This document shows positions 33,817 to 43,199 of a stretch of DNA of 64,000 nt, one piece after another. The DNA comes from JAYODW01 sp038116745 (GTDB lineage Bacteria; Pseudomonadota; Gammaproteobacteria; Ga0077536). Location of the stretch: the NCBI GenBank assembly GCA_038116745.1, contig JAYODW010000005.1:61137-125136 (forward strand). Direction: 5' to 3'. Numbering within the stretch: the first letter of the stretch is position 1; every line of letters starts with the position of its first letter. Below the pieces are notes generated by a model. That model was not told the origin of the DNA. It worked only from the letters and a program-made list of their open reading frames with translations, and made no database searches. Position numbers and translations under genes: made by a program.

Positions 33817-35232
33817 TCAGGATTCCCCTCGCACGCGCGGATCGAAGGCATCACGCACCGCGTCAGCAAAAACGTTAGCTGCCAGCACCAACGTAAACAT
33901 GAACAGAAAAGCAGCCAGCAGAGACCACCAGACAACCGGCTCACGCGCGAGCTCCAGGCGCGCGCTGTTGATCATGTTGCCCCAGGACTCCATGCTCGGA
34001 TCGACCCCGATATCGATGTAAGTCAGTGCGGCTTCGGCGAGCACCAGGCCGCTGAAATCGAGCACGATCGAAATCATCACGATATGCATGACGTTCGGCA
34101 TGATGTGGCGCAGCAGAATGGCCCAACGCGGGACGCCAAAAGCCTTCGCCGCGGCGATGAAGTCAATTTCACGCAGCTTCAGGGCCTCGCCCCGCAGGTA
34201 TCGGCACAGGCCGGTCCAGGTTGTCACACCCAGGATCATGCATAACGCCAGCAGCCGCAGATCGGCGCGCGCTGCAAGGCTTGCGTAGCTGTCACCGTGA
34301 CGGGACATGTAAACCTCGAGCATCAGCGCGGCGGCCGCAATCAGCAGCACACCGGGTACCGATGACAGGGTCGTGTAAAGGTACTGGATAAGATCGTCTA
34401 TCCAGCCGCGGAAGTACCCTGCAGCAATGCCGAGCAGGATCGCGAAAGGCAACATGACCAGCGTCGTCAGCGTACCGATCAGAAGGCCGGTACGCACACT
34501 TTTGATCGCCTGGTACAGGACATCGTTCCCTGTCTTGTCGGTTCCAAGCACGTGGTAGACGGGCGCGAGCTGATACAGCTCGCACACGATCACCACCAGT
34601 GCGCTGAAGGTGATCAATACCGCACGCCACGAACGTTCGTCCCGGCCGTGCAGCAAAGCCGACCAGACCGCAACCCAGCGTTTGCTTCGGCGCCTCGCCT
34701 GCAAGAAAACACTGGCCATGACGAACGCGCCGCTCCACAGAAGTCCCAGCACAAGCCCCATGGCTGCACGACGCGCCAGATCAGACCCGCGCTCGGCAGC
34801 AGGTTCCTGCAGGTGTGAACCGCCGTACTCCAGGCGTGGGAACCGCCGTTCGGTCGCGCCATCGCCGAGAATCACGGTCTCTCGGCTGAAGCCGTACGCG
34901 GCAAAAGGCGCGGAATACGTTTTCTCAACGTTGAGCTTCAGCGGCGCGACCAGCAGATCCAGAATGCTGACCAGATCCGCTTTCTGGAATACCGGGGGCG
35001 CTGGTTCGCCTTCGTCACCCGCCCAGCGAAGATGGATAGAGTCCAGCAGTGCAGTACCCAGGAACACGCTCAACACCACCGCTGCCGACATACCCAGCGG
35101 GCGTCGCGCGACCTCACGCCACGGGGCTCGCAAATGCTCTGTGCGCAGCGCGATCACGGCGTAGATCAGGGCCGTCGCGACCAGCACGAAGAGCAGCGTA
35201 TCCGTCTTCAGAAAAACGAATTCGAATGCCAT
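33817..35232 (-). CDS. yejE: Peptide ABC importer permease (YejE/DppC-like) with extra N-terminal region
   Basis: This is a membrane permease of the DppC/YejE type. The 471 residues include the DppC marker HVLGTDKTGNDVLYQAIKSV before the conserved transport core, and the EAA loop EIDFIAAAKAFGVPRWAILLRHI near residue 370. The N-terminal half is enlarged relative to the roughly 340-residue E. coli YejE. Helices at about 12-30 and 48-65 are followed by a soluble, probably periplasmic insert (residues 70-155) and further helices. It starts 5 nt after the stop of the partner permease. Confidence 0.88.
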   Translation of the reverse strand: MAFEFVFLKTDTLLFVLVATALIYAVIALRTEHLRAPWREVARRPLGMSAAVVLSVFLGTALLDSIHLRWAGDEGEPAPPVFQKADLVSILDLLVAPLKLNVEKTYSAPFAAYGFSRETVILGDGATERRFPRLEYGGSHLQEPAAERGSDLARRAAMGLVLGLLWSGAFVMASVFLQARRRSKRWVAVWSALLHGRDERSWRAVLITFSALVVIVCELYQLAPVYHVLGTDKTGNDVLYQAIKSVRTGLLIGTLTTLVMLPFAILLGIAAGYFRGWIDDLIQYLYTTLSSVPGVLLIAAAALMLEVYMSRHGDSYASLAARADLRLLALCMILGVTTWTGLCRYLRGEALKLREIDFIAAAKAFGVPRWAILLRHIMPNVMHIVMISIVLDFSGLVLAEAALTYIDIGVDPSMESWGNMINSARLELAREPVVWWSLLAAFLFMFTLVLAANVFADAVRDAFDPRVRGES

Positions 35233-35237
35233 GCTCG

Positions 35238-36215
35238 TCAGTCCAGCCTGACTCGTGGATCAACCAGCGTATAGGACAGATCGGTCAGCACCAGTCCGAT
35301 GATGTAGAGCACTGAGCCCAGAAAGACCATCGCTCTCACGATGGCAAAATCCTGGCTCTGGATCGCCTCGATGGTGTAGCTGCCGAGCCCCGGGATGCCG
35401 AAAAAAGCTTCTGTGATCAGGCTGCCCAGGAACAGAGACGGCAACAGCACGACCACGCCGGTCAAAATTGGTATCAGCGCGTTGCGCAGGACATGTCCAT
35501 AGAGCACCACCTTTTCCGACAGCCCCTTGGCGCGAGCGGTACGCACATAATCGCGGTTGATCTCCTCCAGAAATATCGTCCGGTACCAGCGAGTGCCATG
35601 ACCAAGCCCTCCAACCACGCCGACCAGCACCGGGAGAAGCACGAACTTGATCGTCTCCCAGCCACCGTTAAATCCGGAAATCGGCACCAGGCGGAGCAGT
35701 TTACCGATGAGGTACTGCCCACCGATGATGTAGAAAAGACCGGATATCGACATCATGGCGACACAGATCACAACAGCCCACGAATCGATATACGTGCCGC
35801 GAAAAAACGCCACCGTAAGCGCGAGGGTAATGGTCATGAGAAGACCGATTACAAAAGCCGGCAGTGTGATAGCCAGGCTTGGCCACATGCGCTGAGAAAT
35901 GTCATAGCCGATATCGCGACCGCTATCGGACTGTCCGAAATCAAACAGGAACAGCTGCGTTGTGTGCCTGAAAAAAATGGTGTCTGTCAGGCGCTCCGTG
36001 CCAGTAGCCTTGGCATGCCACAGCAGAGGTCGGTCATAGCCGCGTTCCGCTTTCCACTTGGCTATGGCTTCCTCGGTAACGTGCTTGCTGCCGAGGTGCA
36101 GGCGCGCCATATCGTCCGGGGAATTGACCACGAAAAAAAGCACAAACGTAAGTACGTTAACCCCGAGGAGAATCGGGAACGCGTACGCGATGCGTCGCAG
36201 GATGTAGGCGCTCAT
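35238..36215 (-). CDS. yejB: Peptide ABC importer permease (YejB/DppB-like)
   Basis: This DppB-type permease starts MSAYILRRIAYAFPILLGVN, the standard opening of the family. I place the ATG at 36215, where it overlaps the stop of the binding-protein gene as ATGA; this gives 325 residues instead of the longer frame from 36323. The EAA loop INRDYVRTARAKGLSEKVVL with the ensuing GHVLRNALIPILT lies near residue 220. A periplasmic loop at about 35-105 includes FGQSDSGRDI. It forms the transport pore together with the YejE-like subunit. Confidence 0.92.
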   Translation of the reverse strand: MSAYILRRIAYAFPILLGVNVLTFVLFFVVNSPDDMARLHLGSKHVTEEAIAKWKAERGYDRPLLWHAKATGTERLTDTIFFRHTTQLFLFDFGQSDSGRDIGYDISQRMWPSLAITLPAFVIGLLMTITLALTVAFFRGTYIDSWAVVICVAMMSISGLFYIIGGQYLIGKLLRLVPISGFNGGWETIKFVLLPVLVGVVGGLGHGTRWYRTIFLEEINRDYVRTARAKGLSEKVVLYGHVLRNALIPILTGVVVLLPSLFLGSLITEAFFGIPGLGSYTIEAIQSQDFAIVRAMVFLGSVLYIIGLVLTDLSYTLVDPRVRLD

Positions 36216-38434
36216 CTGGCCGCAGAATCCTGGCGCGCCCGATAGGTTCTCCAGGCCGGCACCGCTGACGCGCAAAGCAGCCCGCCCAGGACCAAGAGCG
36301 GCCAGAACACGGGGCGATTCCACTCGCGTCTGGCGGCGGCCCGGGCTGGTGCGTCAATAGTTTTGTACTTGAGTGTGTTCCGCGCCATGAGGTTAGGTTT
36401 GGAGTTGCCGAACCACGCGTGACGCAGGGTGTAAGCAGTGGGATGGAATCCCCAGACCCAGGGCCCATCGCGCCGCAGGATCTCCACCATCTCGTCGATC
36501 AGAACCTGGCGCTCCGGCGTGTCTTCCAGAGCACGCATGCGCACAAAAAGCTCATCGAAACGCGCGTTCCGGTAGTTAACAGCGTTCTCACCGTGATGCT
36601 CGACCTTGCCATTGGGGCCGTAGAGGAGAAACAGGAAATTTTCCGGATCCGGATAATCCGCATTCCAACCCCAGCCGAAGATCTGAGCGGTGCCCTTGCG
36701 CACCTTTTCCTGGAACCGGTTGTAGTCCGTGGCGCGGATAACCAGCTGTATTCCAAGCTTCTCAAACTGCTTGCGATACCAGTTCAGCAGTGCCTTGCTC
36801 CCGGGCCCGCCTGAAGCCGTTTCGAAATAGAGCGTCAGGGGCTTACCGCTGACTGGTTCACGCCCATTCGGAAAGCCCGCATCACGCATCAGCAGGCGGG
36901 CTTCCTCGATTGACCTACGCTGGGCGCGGCCAGCGCGCCACTCGTAGACATAGGGATTGAGCCCCCTCTCTCCTTCGACGTGACCAAAAATGCCCGGAGG
37001 GATCGGCCCCTGGGCTGGAACACCGCGGCCGTTGGCAAAGATGGAAATCAGCTCCTCGAAATCCATGGCAATGGCAATAGCTCGACGCAGCAAACGCGCT
37101 TGTTCACCGTCACCACCGACGACCGGATCACGCATATTGAAACCAAGGTAGGAGATCGTCGCCATGGTTGCCGTCTGCAGCTGGATTCCCTTCTCGCGCA
37201 TGCCATCCGTCAGCCCCGCTTCGCCCTGACTGTTGAAGCGGATAGCCTGGTCGAAGCTTTCTGCAAGTATCGAGGAAACGTCGTAATACCCCTGCAGGAA
37301 TTTCGTCCATTCAGGGATATTTTCTTTTTCCAGGCTGTAATAGGCGGTTTCGATAAATGGCATGGCGCGACCCGCCGACGCCAGAAGGCCCGCCGCTGCA
37401 TCCCCCGGTGCGCCGCTGCCCGGATACAGCTCACCGCGAAAATTGGGATTACGCTGCAGCGTCATACGACGGTTGGGATTATTTTCCGTCAGCAAATAAG
37501 GCCCTGTACCGACCGGATACCAGTCCAGCGAGATATTTTTTTCCCGCATCCCGGGCTGGGCGTAAAACACGTCGGCTTCCCACGGAACCGGGGCAAAAAA
37601 AGGCATAGCGAGCCAGAATCGGAACTGCGGATATTTTTCTGTAATCCGGATCTCGTAGGTGTACCGGTCCAGGCTCCGAGCACCTTCGAAGTCAAAGTCC
37701 CTGAGGTCAAGGTATCCTGGTTCATCGGCGGCGGCCTGCTGCAGACGACGTCCCAGCTCGTCAAGGCCCTTGATGTATTTCCCCATCAGTCCTGCGACCG
37801 GCGAGTGCAGTCCCGGGCGCACCAGACGCTTGATCTGATAAACGTAGTCTTCCGCCGTCAGTTCCCGCGTCCCGAACTCGGGAAAATCATTCAACACATT
37901 CCGTTCGCTCAGATCGGCAGATGTCAGGGCATGATAGGCATAAGCGCCGCCAGCCTCCGTGGCAAACGCCGGATGAGGCTGAAACCTGATCCCCTGCCTC
38001 ACGGTAATTCGATACACCGCTTCCGCTACCTGTTCGCGCGGCGCGTCATCCGGCAGCCGCCGGCCCGCGCTATCGTAGTATTCCGCTGACGGCACTGACT
38101 CAGCCGTAAGCGGGATCAGTCTGTAGGGTCGCTCGAGGTAGTGGTACTGCACTACCGGCTCATAAATCTGGGCGGTAAATATCGCCTCGTTCTCACTGTA
38201 GGAGGAGGCAGGGTCGAGATGTTTCGGTCGCTCAGCAAAAGAGCCGTAGAGAATGGCACGCCCGCTGTCGCCACTGGGATACGGACTGTTCCATGGCTCC
38301 GCTGCACGGACCTGAAATGCGCACAAAACGGTGAGCAAAAAACAGAAGCGGAGTCGCGCTGACAAGGGCGGACGCAAGGATCGGCACCGCTGCGGGAATG
38401 GCCGGATTATAAACTTGCGGGTGACCCTGTACAC
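36212..38434 (-). CDS. yejA: Peptide-binding protein (SBP family 5, YejA-like) with C-terminal membrane anchor
   Basis: This 740-residue family 5 solute-binding protein is predicted to deliver oligopeptides to the adjacent permeases. A signal segment FCFLLTVLCAFQVRAA ends near residue 45, after an unusually long basic leader. Recognisable blocks are LYGSFAERPKHLDPASSY, LDWYPVGTGPYLLTENNPNR and IFGWGWNADYPDPENFLFLL. The extreme C-terminus has a hydrophobic helix (PVFWPLLVLGGLLCASAVPA) followed by basic residues, so it may be membrane-tethered instead of free. The 38434 start is GTG, and a possible promoter overlaps it, so translation may begin at a TTG near 38377 or 38365. Confidence 0.85.
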   Translation of the reverse strand: MYRVTRKFIIRPFPQRCRSLRPPLSARLRFCFLLTVLCAFQVRAAEPWNSPYPSGDSGRAILYGSFAERPKHLDPASSYSENEAIFTAQIYEPVVQYHYLERPYRLIPLTAESVPSAEYYDSAGRRLPDDAPREQVAEAVYRITVRQGIRFQPHPAFATEAGGAYAYHALTSADLSERNVLNDFPEFGTRELTAEDYVYQIKRLVRPGLHSPVAGLMGKYIKGLDELGRRLQQAAADEPGYLDLRDFDFEGARSLDRYTYEIRITEKYPQFRFWLAMPFFAPVPWEADVFYAQPGMREKNISLDWYPVGTGPYLLTENNPNRRMTLQRNPNFRGELYPGSGAPGDAAAGLLASAGRAMPFIETAYYSLEKENIPEWTKFLQGYYDVSSILAESFDQAIRFNSQGEAGLTDGMREKGIQLQTATMATISYLGFNMRDPVVGGDGEQARLLRRAIAIAMDFEELISIFANGRGVPAQGPIPPGIFGHVEGERGLNPYVYEWRAGRAQRRSIEEARLLMRDAGFPNGREPVSGKPLTLYFETASGGPGSKALLNWYRKQFEKLGIQLVIRATDYNRFQEKVRKGTAQIFGWGWNADYPDPENFLFLLYGPNGKVEHHGENAVNYRNARFDELFVRMRALEDTPERQVLIDEMVEILRRDGPWVWGFHPTAYTLRHAWFGNSKPNLMARNTLKYKTIDAPARAAARREWNRPVFWPLLVLGGLLCASAVPAWRTYRARQDSAAR
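38406..38433 (-). promoter_or_regulatory. Possible promoter overlapping the yejA start region
   Basis: On the minus strand TGTACA and a perfect TATAAT are separated by 16 bases. Transcription would start near 38398, inside the longest reading frame, which argues for a start codon further in. Confidence 0.35.
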
Positions 38435-38576
38435 TTGCGACCCGTCAATCTGACCTGAATTTCGTGATGGCTGTGGTGCTGCCCAGAAACACCGAGCTGC
38501 GCGAGAACGCTCGACTCGGGATCAATTCCCTTCCGGGCTCAGGCTCTTCCCCCAGTCGCTGAAAAGGAAACCTCCC

Positions 38577-39359
38577 ATGGGCATACTTGAGGGCAAACGC
38601 GCACTCATTGTCGGCGTTGCAAGTAACAAATCAATCGCCTGGGGCGTCGCCCAAGCGATGCACAGAGAAGGTGCTCAGTTAGCGTTTACCTATCAAGGAG
38701 AAAGACTTCGCTCGCGCGTCGAAGACTTCGCCGCGGAGCTTGGCTCAAACATCACCGTGCCCTGCGACGTGGCCAGCGATGCGGAGATCGAGACGGTGTT
38801 TGAGCACCTGGGAGAGCACTGGGCAAACCTGGATGTGCTGGTCCACTCGGTCGCCTTCGCGCCTCGGGAAAGCCTCCAGGGCAGCTACATGGAGAGCGTG
38901 ACCCGGGAAGGATTCAACGTCGCGCACGAAATCAGTTCCTACAGCTTCGTTGCCCTGGCGAACGCTGCGCGCGCGCTGATGCAGGGGCGCAATGGCGCTC
39001 TACTGACCCTGTCATATCTCGGCGCGGTGCGCACCATGCCGAGCTATAACGTGATGGGTCTCGCCAAGGCCAGCCTGGAAGCAAATGTCCGCTACATGGC
39101 GCACGACCTGGGTCCGGAGGGGATCCGGGTCAACGGAATATCTGCCGGTCCTATCCGGACCCTTGCTGCCTCCGGCGTCAAAGATCTCAGGAAGTTTCTC
39201 GAGTACGTGGAGCGTACTGCGCCACTGCGCCGCAATGTGACGATCGAGGAAGTCGGCAACGTGGCGGCTTTCCTGTGCTCCGACATGGCCTCGGCGGTCA
39301 CCGGCGAAATTACCTACTGCGATTGCGGTTTCAACATCCTCGGCATGGCTGACGTGTGA
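38577..39359 (+). CDS. fabI: Enoyl-ACP reductase (NADH), FabI type
   Basis: FabI reduces the enoyl-ACP double bond in the last step of each fatty-acid elongation cycle. The 260-residue protein has the Rossmann start KRALIVGVASNKSIAWGVA, and the catalytic Tyr157 and Lys164 with the preceding Tyr147 (SYLGAVRTMPSYNVMGLAK). The substrate-loop region GISAGPIRTLAASGV is intact. Such FabI enzymes are the usual triclosan target. An AAGGAAA lies 8 nt before the ATG. The next gene follows in the same direction after 16 nt. Confidence 0.96.
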   Translation: MGILEGKRALIVGVASNKSIAWGVAQAMHREGAQLAFTYQGERLRSRVEDFAAELGSNITVPCDVASDAEIETVFEHLGEHWANLDVLVHSVAFAPRESLQGSYMESVTREGFNVAHEISSYSFVALANAARALMQGRNGALLTLSYLGAVRTMPSYNVMGLAKASLEANVRYMAHDLGPEGIRVNGISAGPIRTLAASGVKDLRKFLEYVERTAPLRRNVTIEEVGNVAAFLCSDMASAVTGEITYCDCGFNILGMADV

Positions 39360-39375
39360 TCAGGCAAACCACGGC

Positions 39376-40602
39376 ATGAACTCACGTCACGCAGGGTTCC
39401 TGCTCTGGGCCATCCTTGCCGCTGTGGTGCTGGGGTCGCTGTGCGGGGCGTTCATGAGCGAGGCCGCGCAGTCCCTGGCGTGGATCGGGACGCTGTTTCT
39501 CAACGCGCTCAAGATGACCATCATCCCGCTAATCGTAGCCGCCGTGATCTCCGGAGTTGCATCCCTGGGAGATGTGCGGCGCCTCGGGCGGCTGGGTGGC
39601 GCGACAATTCTGTATTACACGGCGACCACTGCCGTCGCCGTGCTCATCGGTCTGCTCGTGGTCAATGTGATCCAGCCTGGCAGCGGCGTGACAACCCTGA
39701 ACCAAACCATCCCGCAGATGGTCAGCGAGCGACAGGAAATCGGAATAAGTGACATTGTTCTGAGCACAATCTCGCCAAACCTGATTGCCTCGGCCGCCGA
39801 GACCCAGCTGCTTCCCATCATTGTTTTCGCACTGCTCTTCTCAGCCGCCCTGACCACCATCGGACCTCAGTCGGCCACCGTCCTCGCCTTTTTCGAAGGT
39901 CTGAACGAGACCATGATGAAGTTGGTGACCTGGATCATGTACTTCGCGCCGCTCGGTATTTTTGCTCTGGTCGCAGCGCAGCTGGGCAAAGCCGGTGGCG
40001 GCAGCGCTTTTCTGGCAGAGGTCAGCGCTGTCGGCAAGTACGTTCTGACCGTTCTGGTCGGACTGGCCATCCACAGTCTGTGCCTGTTCGTCTTTCTCAG
40101 CGTCGTCAGCGACAGAGGCAGATCTTATGTCCGCACTATGTCGCGGGCGCTGCTGACCGCTTTCGGCACCGCGAGCTCCTCTGCCACCCTGCCGCTGACG
40201 ATGGAATGCGCACGTGAGGCAGGCGTCGATGATCGCGCAGTCCGGTTTGTGTTGCCGCTTGGCGCGACGGTGAATATGGATGGAACAGCGCTCTATGAGG
40301 CAGCGGCGGTCATGTTTATTGCGCAGGCCTACGGATTCGACATGAGCCTGATGCAACAGGCCATTATCTTTCTGACCGCAACCCTCGCGGCTGTGGGCGC
40401 CGCAGGCATACCGCAGGCCGGACTGGTCACTATGATTCTGGTGCTGACTGCAGTTAATTTACCCATGGAGGGGATCGGACTGCTGCTGGCCGTTGACTGG
40501 TTTCTCGACAGATTCCGCACCACGGTCAACGTCTTTGGTGACAGCGTGGGAGCGGCAACGATGGGCCGCCTGCTGACCGCCAACGCAAAGCACGCGCCCT
40601 AA
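39376..40602 (+). CDS. Dicarboxylate/amino acid:cation symporter (DAACS family)
   Basis: DAACS proteins take up glutamate, aspartate or C4-dicarboxylates with protons or sodium. The 408-residue protein has eight helices plus re-entrant loops. The serine-rich hairpin AFGTASSSATLPLTMECARE and the substrate-binding NMDGTALYEAAAVMFIAQAY are diagnostic. The second hairpin AAVGAAGIPQAGLVTM and NVFGDSVGAATMGR complete the core. Specific substrate is not decided by the motifs. It may be cotranscribed with fabI. Confidence 0.92.
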   Translation: MNSRHAGFLLWAILAAVVLGSLCGAFMSEAAQSLAWIGTLFLNALKMTIIPLIVAAVISGVASLGDVRRLGRLGGATILYYTATTAVAVLIGLLVVNVIQPGSGVTTLNQTIPQMVSERQEIGISDIVLSTISPNLIASAAETQLLPIIVFALLFSAALTTIGPQSATVLAFFEGLNETMMKLVTWIMYFAPLGIFALVAAQLGKAGGGSAFLAEVSAVGKYVLTVLVGLAIHSLCLFVFLSVVSDRGRSYVRTMSRALLTAFGTASSSATLPLTMECAREAGVDDRAVRFVLPLGATVNMDGTALYEAAAVMFIAQAYGFDMSLMQQAIIFLTATLAAVGAAGIPQAGLVTMILVLTAVNLPMEGIGLLLAVDWFLDRFRTTVNVFGDSVGAATMGRLLTANAKHAP

Positions 40603-40704
40603 GCTGCGTTCCGCAAAGACATCAAGGGTTTTCTCGCGCTGCGTTTTCCGTCGTTCTGAACACGACCAACGGCGGGCCAGCAGAGACTGCGGGGAGCGGT
40701 TTTC

Positions 40705-42612
40705 TCAGAGATTCTGACTGTAGACCTTCACGTCGCTGGCACTGCGCAGCGACCCGAGAAACTCCTGCCAGCTCCCCCGAACCCTCCCGGGGAGCAGCGT
40801 TTTCTGGCGCGCCAGAACGTCAGCCGTGTCGATGTCTCCAGGCACCGGAATCGTGGCGTTAGCAATACGGATGATTGCGTAGTCCTCTTTCCCTATTGGC
40901 ACACCTATGAACTTTGGCGCATCACTTGCGGCGAGCGGCGTCTGAAAGGCAGCTCGGAGAACCGCCCGGTTCACATCGTTCGAATCCCTGCGAACGGTGG
41001 ACTTGGACTCCCATCCAAGTCCTTTAGATTCCACGACCTCGGCGACTTCGGCACCCGCCTGCAGCTGCTCAATCATGGATTTTCCTTGCGCCTCGGTCAG
41101 CTCTCGTCTGCGCGCCTGCGCGGCGTCGGCCACAACGGTCTCCCGCACCTCGGCAAGCGTCGGGATGGCCGACGGCGAGTGCTCAAGAACCCGGATTGCC
41201 ACCACGCGTCCGTCGTCTAGCTCGACCGGTTCTGCATTCAATCCCTCAAGAAGCACTTCCGGTTCAAACGCGCGCTTCGCCAGCTTTTCGGAAAACAGGG
41301 CAGTAAGTCCCTCGCGGGTAAGCCTGTCAGTCTGCCTGATCTCAAGATTGAGAGATTCTGCAGCTACGTTGAGTGAATCCGGGTGCTCGTACACAAGGCT
41401 AGAGAACTGCTCTGCCAGGTCGAAGAAAGCCTTCTGCGCCTCGCTGCTGCGATACGCAGCTTCGACCGCATCGCGCACTTCCTCGAACGGCTTCAGGCCG
41501 CCGGCGTTGATCGCCTTAAGCTTGATGATGTGGTATCCGAATCGCGTTTTTACTGGCTCGCTTATCTCACCGACCGCTAGAGCAAAAGCAGCAGCTTCGA
41601 ACTCCGGCGCCATCACGCCCCGCTGAAACATACCGGTCTCGCCGCCCTCGGTGCTGGAGCCGACATCATCCGACAGCTCTTTCGCAAGCGCCTCGAATTC
41701 CTCACCAGCGCGTGCGCGTTCCAGCGCCGACTCTGCTTTGGCGAGCGCCGCCGCCTGAGCCTCATCATCGGCAGAGGGATCCAGGTTGATAAGGATGTGA
41801 TTGACGTTTCTTTCCTCTGCGGCCGTGTAGAGCGTCTGGTTAGCATCGAAAAACCCGCGAAGTGCCTCCTCATCCACACTGACTTCGCTTTCCAGATCAG
41901 GGGCGGAAATTTCCAGGTATTCGAGTTTGACCATTTCCGGCGTGCGGTAGTCTTCCTTGTGATTCTCGAAGAATTCCGCAGCTTCACTGTCACTCGGACC
42001 GGATTCTTCCTCGAACTGGCCGGCTGGAATAATCGCGTAGCCGACGTCCCGGGTCTGCTGGGTCAACTGCTCGACCCGCTGAGCTTCCTCTCGCAGGACA
42101 AACTCCGACCCCGAGATCCCCGCGCGCAACTGGGCTTTGGCCATATCGCTGCGCAACTCTGCCTCGAAGCCCGCCTGAGACATCCCGAGCTGCGGTACGC
42201 GTTGCTCATACAGCGCTCGCGAAAAGCCGTTGTCATCCTGGAACGCGGGGATCTCCGCGAGCTGCTCTGCAACCTGGCGGTTGCTGATCCGGATCCGTGC
42301 ATCGTCTACCAGCCGTTCTAACAGGCGATCATCAATCAGCTGCTCCAGCGCTTTCTCTTTGACTTCCGGGGTGTTCCATTCATCAACATCGAACCGGTCG
42401 CCGAACATGGACTGAGCCTGCCGGCGCAGACGCTGAAGCTGCTCTTGAAAGTCGCTCAGAAGGATGTCGTCACCCTCAGCCTCGGCAACGACGACCTGTC
42501 GCCCGGCGGTGATGTAACTTTCCACACCCCACAGCGCGAACGTGATGATGATCAAGCCAACAATGATCATCGCAACCAGGCCCTGAGCTCTTTCCCTAAT
42601 TTTCTGCAGCAT
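40705..42612 (-). CDS. ppiD: Periplasmic peptidyl-prolyl isomerase/chaperone PpiD
   Basis: PpiD is anchored in the inner membrane near the Sec translocon and helps fold exported proteins. The 635-residue protein starts with one transmembrane helix (AMIIVGLIIITFALWGVESY, residues 15-34), followed by a SurA-N-like chaperone region to about 220. A parvulin domain lies at about 265-360 (NHILINLDPS, GEFEALAKELSDD, GETGMFQRGVMAPEFEAAAF, FGYHIIKL), followed by a long C-terminal region. The conserved hupB-ppiD neighbourhood is interrupted by two tRNA genes and a terminator. Confidence 0.94.
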   Translation of the reverse strand: MLQKIRERAQGLVAMIIVGLIIITFALWGVESYITAGRQVVVAEAEGDDILLSDFQEQLQRLRRQAQSMFGDRFDVDEWNTPEVKEKALEQLIDDRLLERLVDDARIRISNRQVAEQLAEIPAFQDDNGFSRALYEQRVPQLGMSQAGFEAELRSDMAKAQLRAGISGSEFVLREEAQRVEQLTQQTRDVGYAIIPAGQFEEESGPSDSEAAEFFENHKEDYRTPEMVKLEYLEISAPDLESEVSVDEEALRGFFDANQTLYTAAEERNVNHILINLDPSADDEAQAAALAKAESALERARAGEEFEALAKELSDDVGSSTEGGETGMFQRGVMAPEFEAAAFALAVGEISEPVKTRFGYHIIKLKAINAGGLKPFEEVRDAVEAAYRSSEAQKAFFDLAEQFSSLVYEHPDSLNVAAESLNLEIRQTDRLTREGLTALFSEKLAKRAFEPEVLLEGLNAEPVELDDGRVVAIRVLEHSPSAIPTLAEVRETVVADAAQARRRELTEAQGKSMIEQLQAGAEVAEVVESKGLGWESKSTVRRDSNDVNRAVLRAAFQTPLAASDAPKFIGVPIGKEDYAIIRIANATIPVPGDIDTADVLARQKTLLPGRVRGSWQEFLGSLRSASDVKVYSQNL

Positions 42613-42673
42613 TGTGAAACTCCGAACCGTAGTTCAGCACGAGCGTCCGGGGCGAACCCGGACAAGACAGACA

Positions 42674-42736
42674 CAAAAAAACACCGGGCTCTCCGGACGC
42701 TCAGGCGCGGACGAGCGTCGAACAGCGGCGGTGTTT
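42674..42736 (-). terminator. Branched intrinsic terminator after tRNA-Val/tRNA-Asp
   Basis: On the minus strand, AAACACCG pairs with CGGTGTTT and is followed by a run of T. Inside lies a second perfect stem, GACGCTC/GAGCGTC, with a 10-base loop. This gives a strong intrinsic terminator for the tRNA transcript just ahead of ppiD. Confidence 0.75.
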
Positions 42737-42742
42737 GCGATA

Positions 42743-42819
42743 TGGCGGAGTGGACGGGACTCGAACCCGCGACCCCCGGCGTGACAGGCCGGTATTCTAA
42801 CCAACTGAACTACCACTCC
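42743..42819 (-). tRNA. tRNA-Asp (anticodon GTC)
   Basis: A 77-nt tRNA with encoded CCA. The acceptor GGAGTGG/CCACTCC is fully paired. The anticodon arm CCGGCCTGTCACGCCGG carries GTC, and the T-arm is CGGGTTCGAGTCCCG. It is 12 nt downstream of tRNA-Val and upstream of a strong terminator. Confidence 0.98.
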
Positions 42820-42831
42820 AGTGGACGTCAC

Positions 42832-42907
42832 TGGTGGGTGCTGAGGGGATCGAACCCCCGACCTTCGCCTTGTAAGGGCGACGCTCTCCCAGCTGAGCTA
42901 AGCACCC
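42832..42907 (-). tRNA. tRNA-Val (anticodon TAC)
   Basis: A 76-nt tRNA with encoded CCA. The acceptor GGGTGCT/AGCACCC pairs perfectly. The anticodon arm CGCCCTTACAAGGCG carries TAC. It starts 19 nt after the hupB stop, so hupB, tRNA-Val and tRNA-Asp are probably made on one transcript and processed. Confidence 0.98.
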
Positions 42908-42926
42908 ATAACGTCTGGGAAGCCAG

Positions 42927-43199
42927 CTATTTTACCGCATCCTTCAGGGCTTTGCCAGGTTTGAAAGCGGGGCTTTTGGAGGCTGCGATCGCGATCGTTT
43001 CGCCCGTTCTGGGGTTACGTCCCGTCCGTGCGTCACGGCGTTTCACTGAGAAAGTTCCAAAGCCAGCGATCGCAACCTGCTCGTCTTTTTTCAACGCTGC
43101 AGCGATGTTGTCTATAACCGCGTCGACTGCACGGGCTGCGGATGCTTTTGACAGGTCAGCCGCAGCCGCCACCGCATCCACCAATTCAGATTTATTCAT
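42927..43199 (-). CDS. hupB: DNA-binding protein HU-beta
   Basis: HU is a small dimeric nucleoid protein that bends and compacts DNA. Starting at the ATG 43199 behind AAGAGGA, the protein has 90 residues, the standard length. MNKSELVDAVAAAADLSKA starts the helical dimer part, GFGTFSVKRRDARTGRNPRT forms the DNA-embracing arm with its Arg-Asn-Pro tip, and PAFKPGKALKDAV ends it. An ATG 30 nt upstream would add ten unconserved residues. It lies downstream of lon, as in Pseudomonas and enteric bacteria. Confidence 0.97.
   Translation of the reverse strand: MNKSELVDAVAAAADLSKASAARAVDAVIDNIAAALKKDEQVAIAGFGTFSVKRRDARTGRNPRTGETIAIAASKSPAFKPGKALKDAVK

Noticed and set aside
36980..38089. 369-codon plus-strand frame inside yejA
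   Set aside because: Antisense to a well-supported solute-binding protein; composition is typical of high-GC shadow frames.
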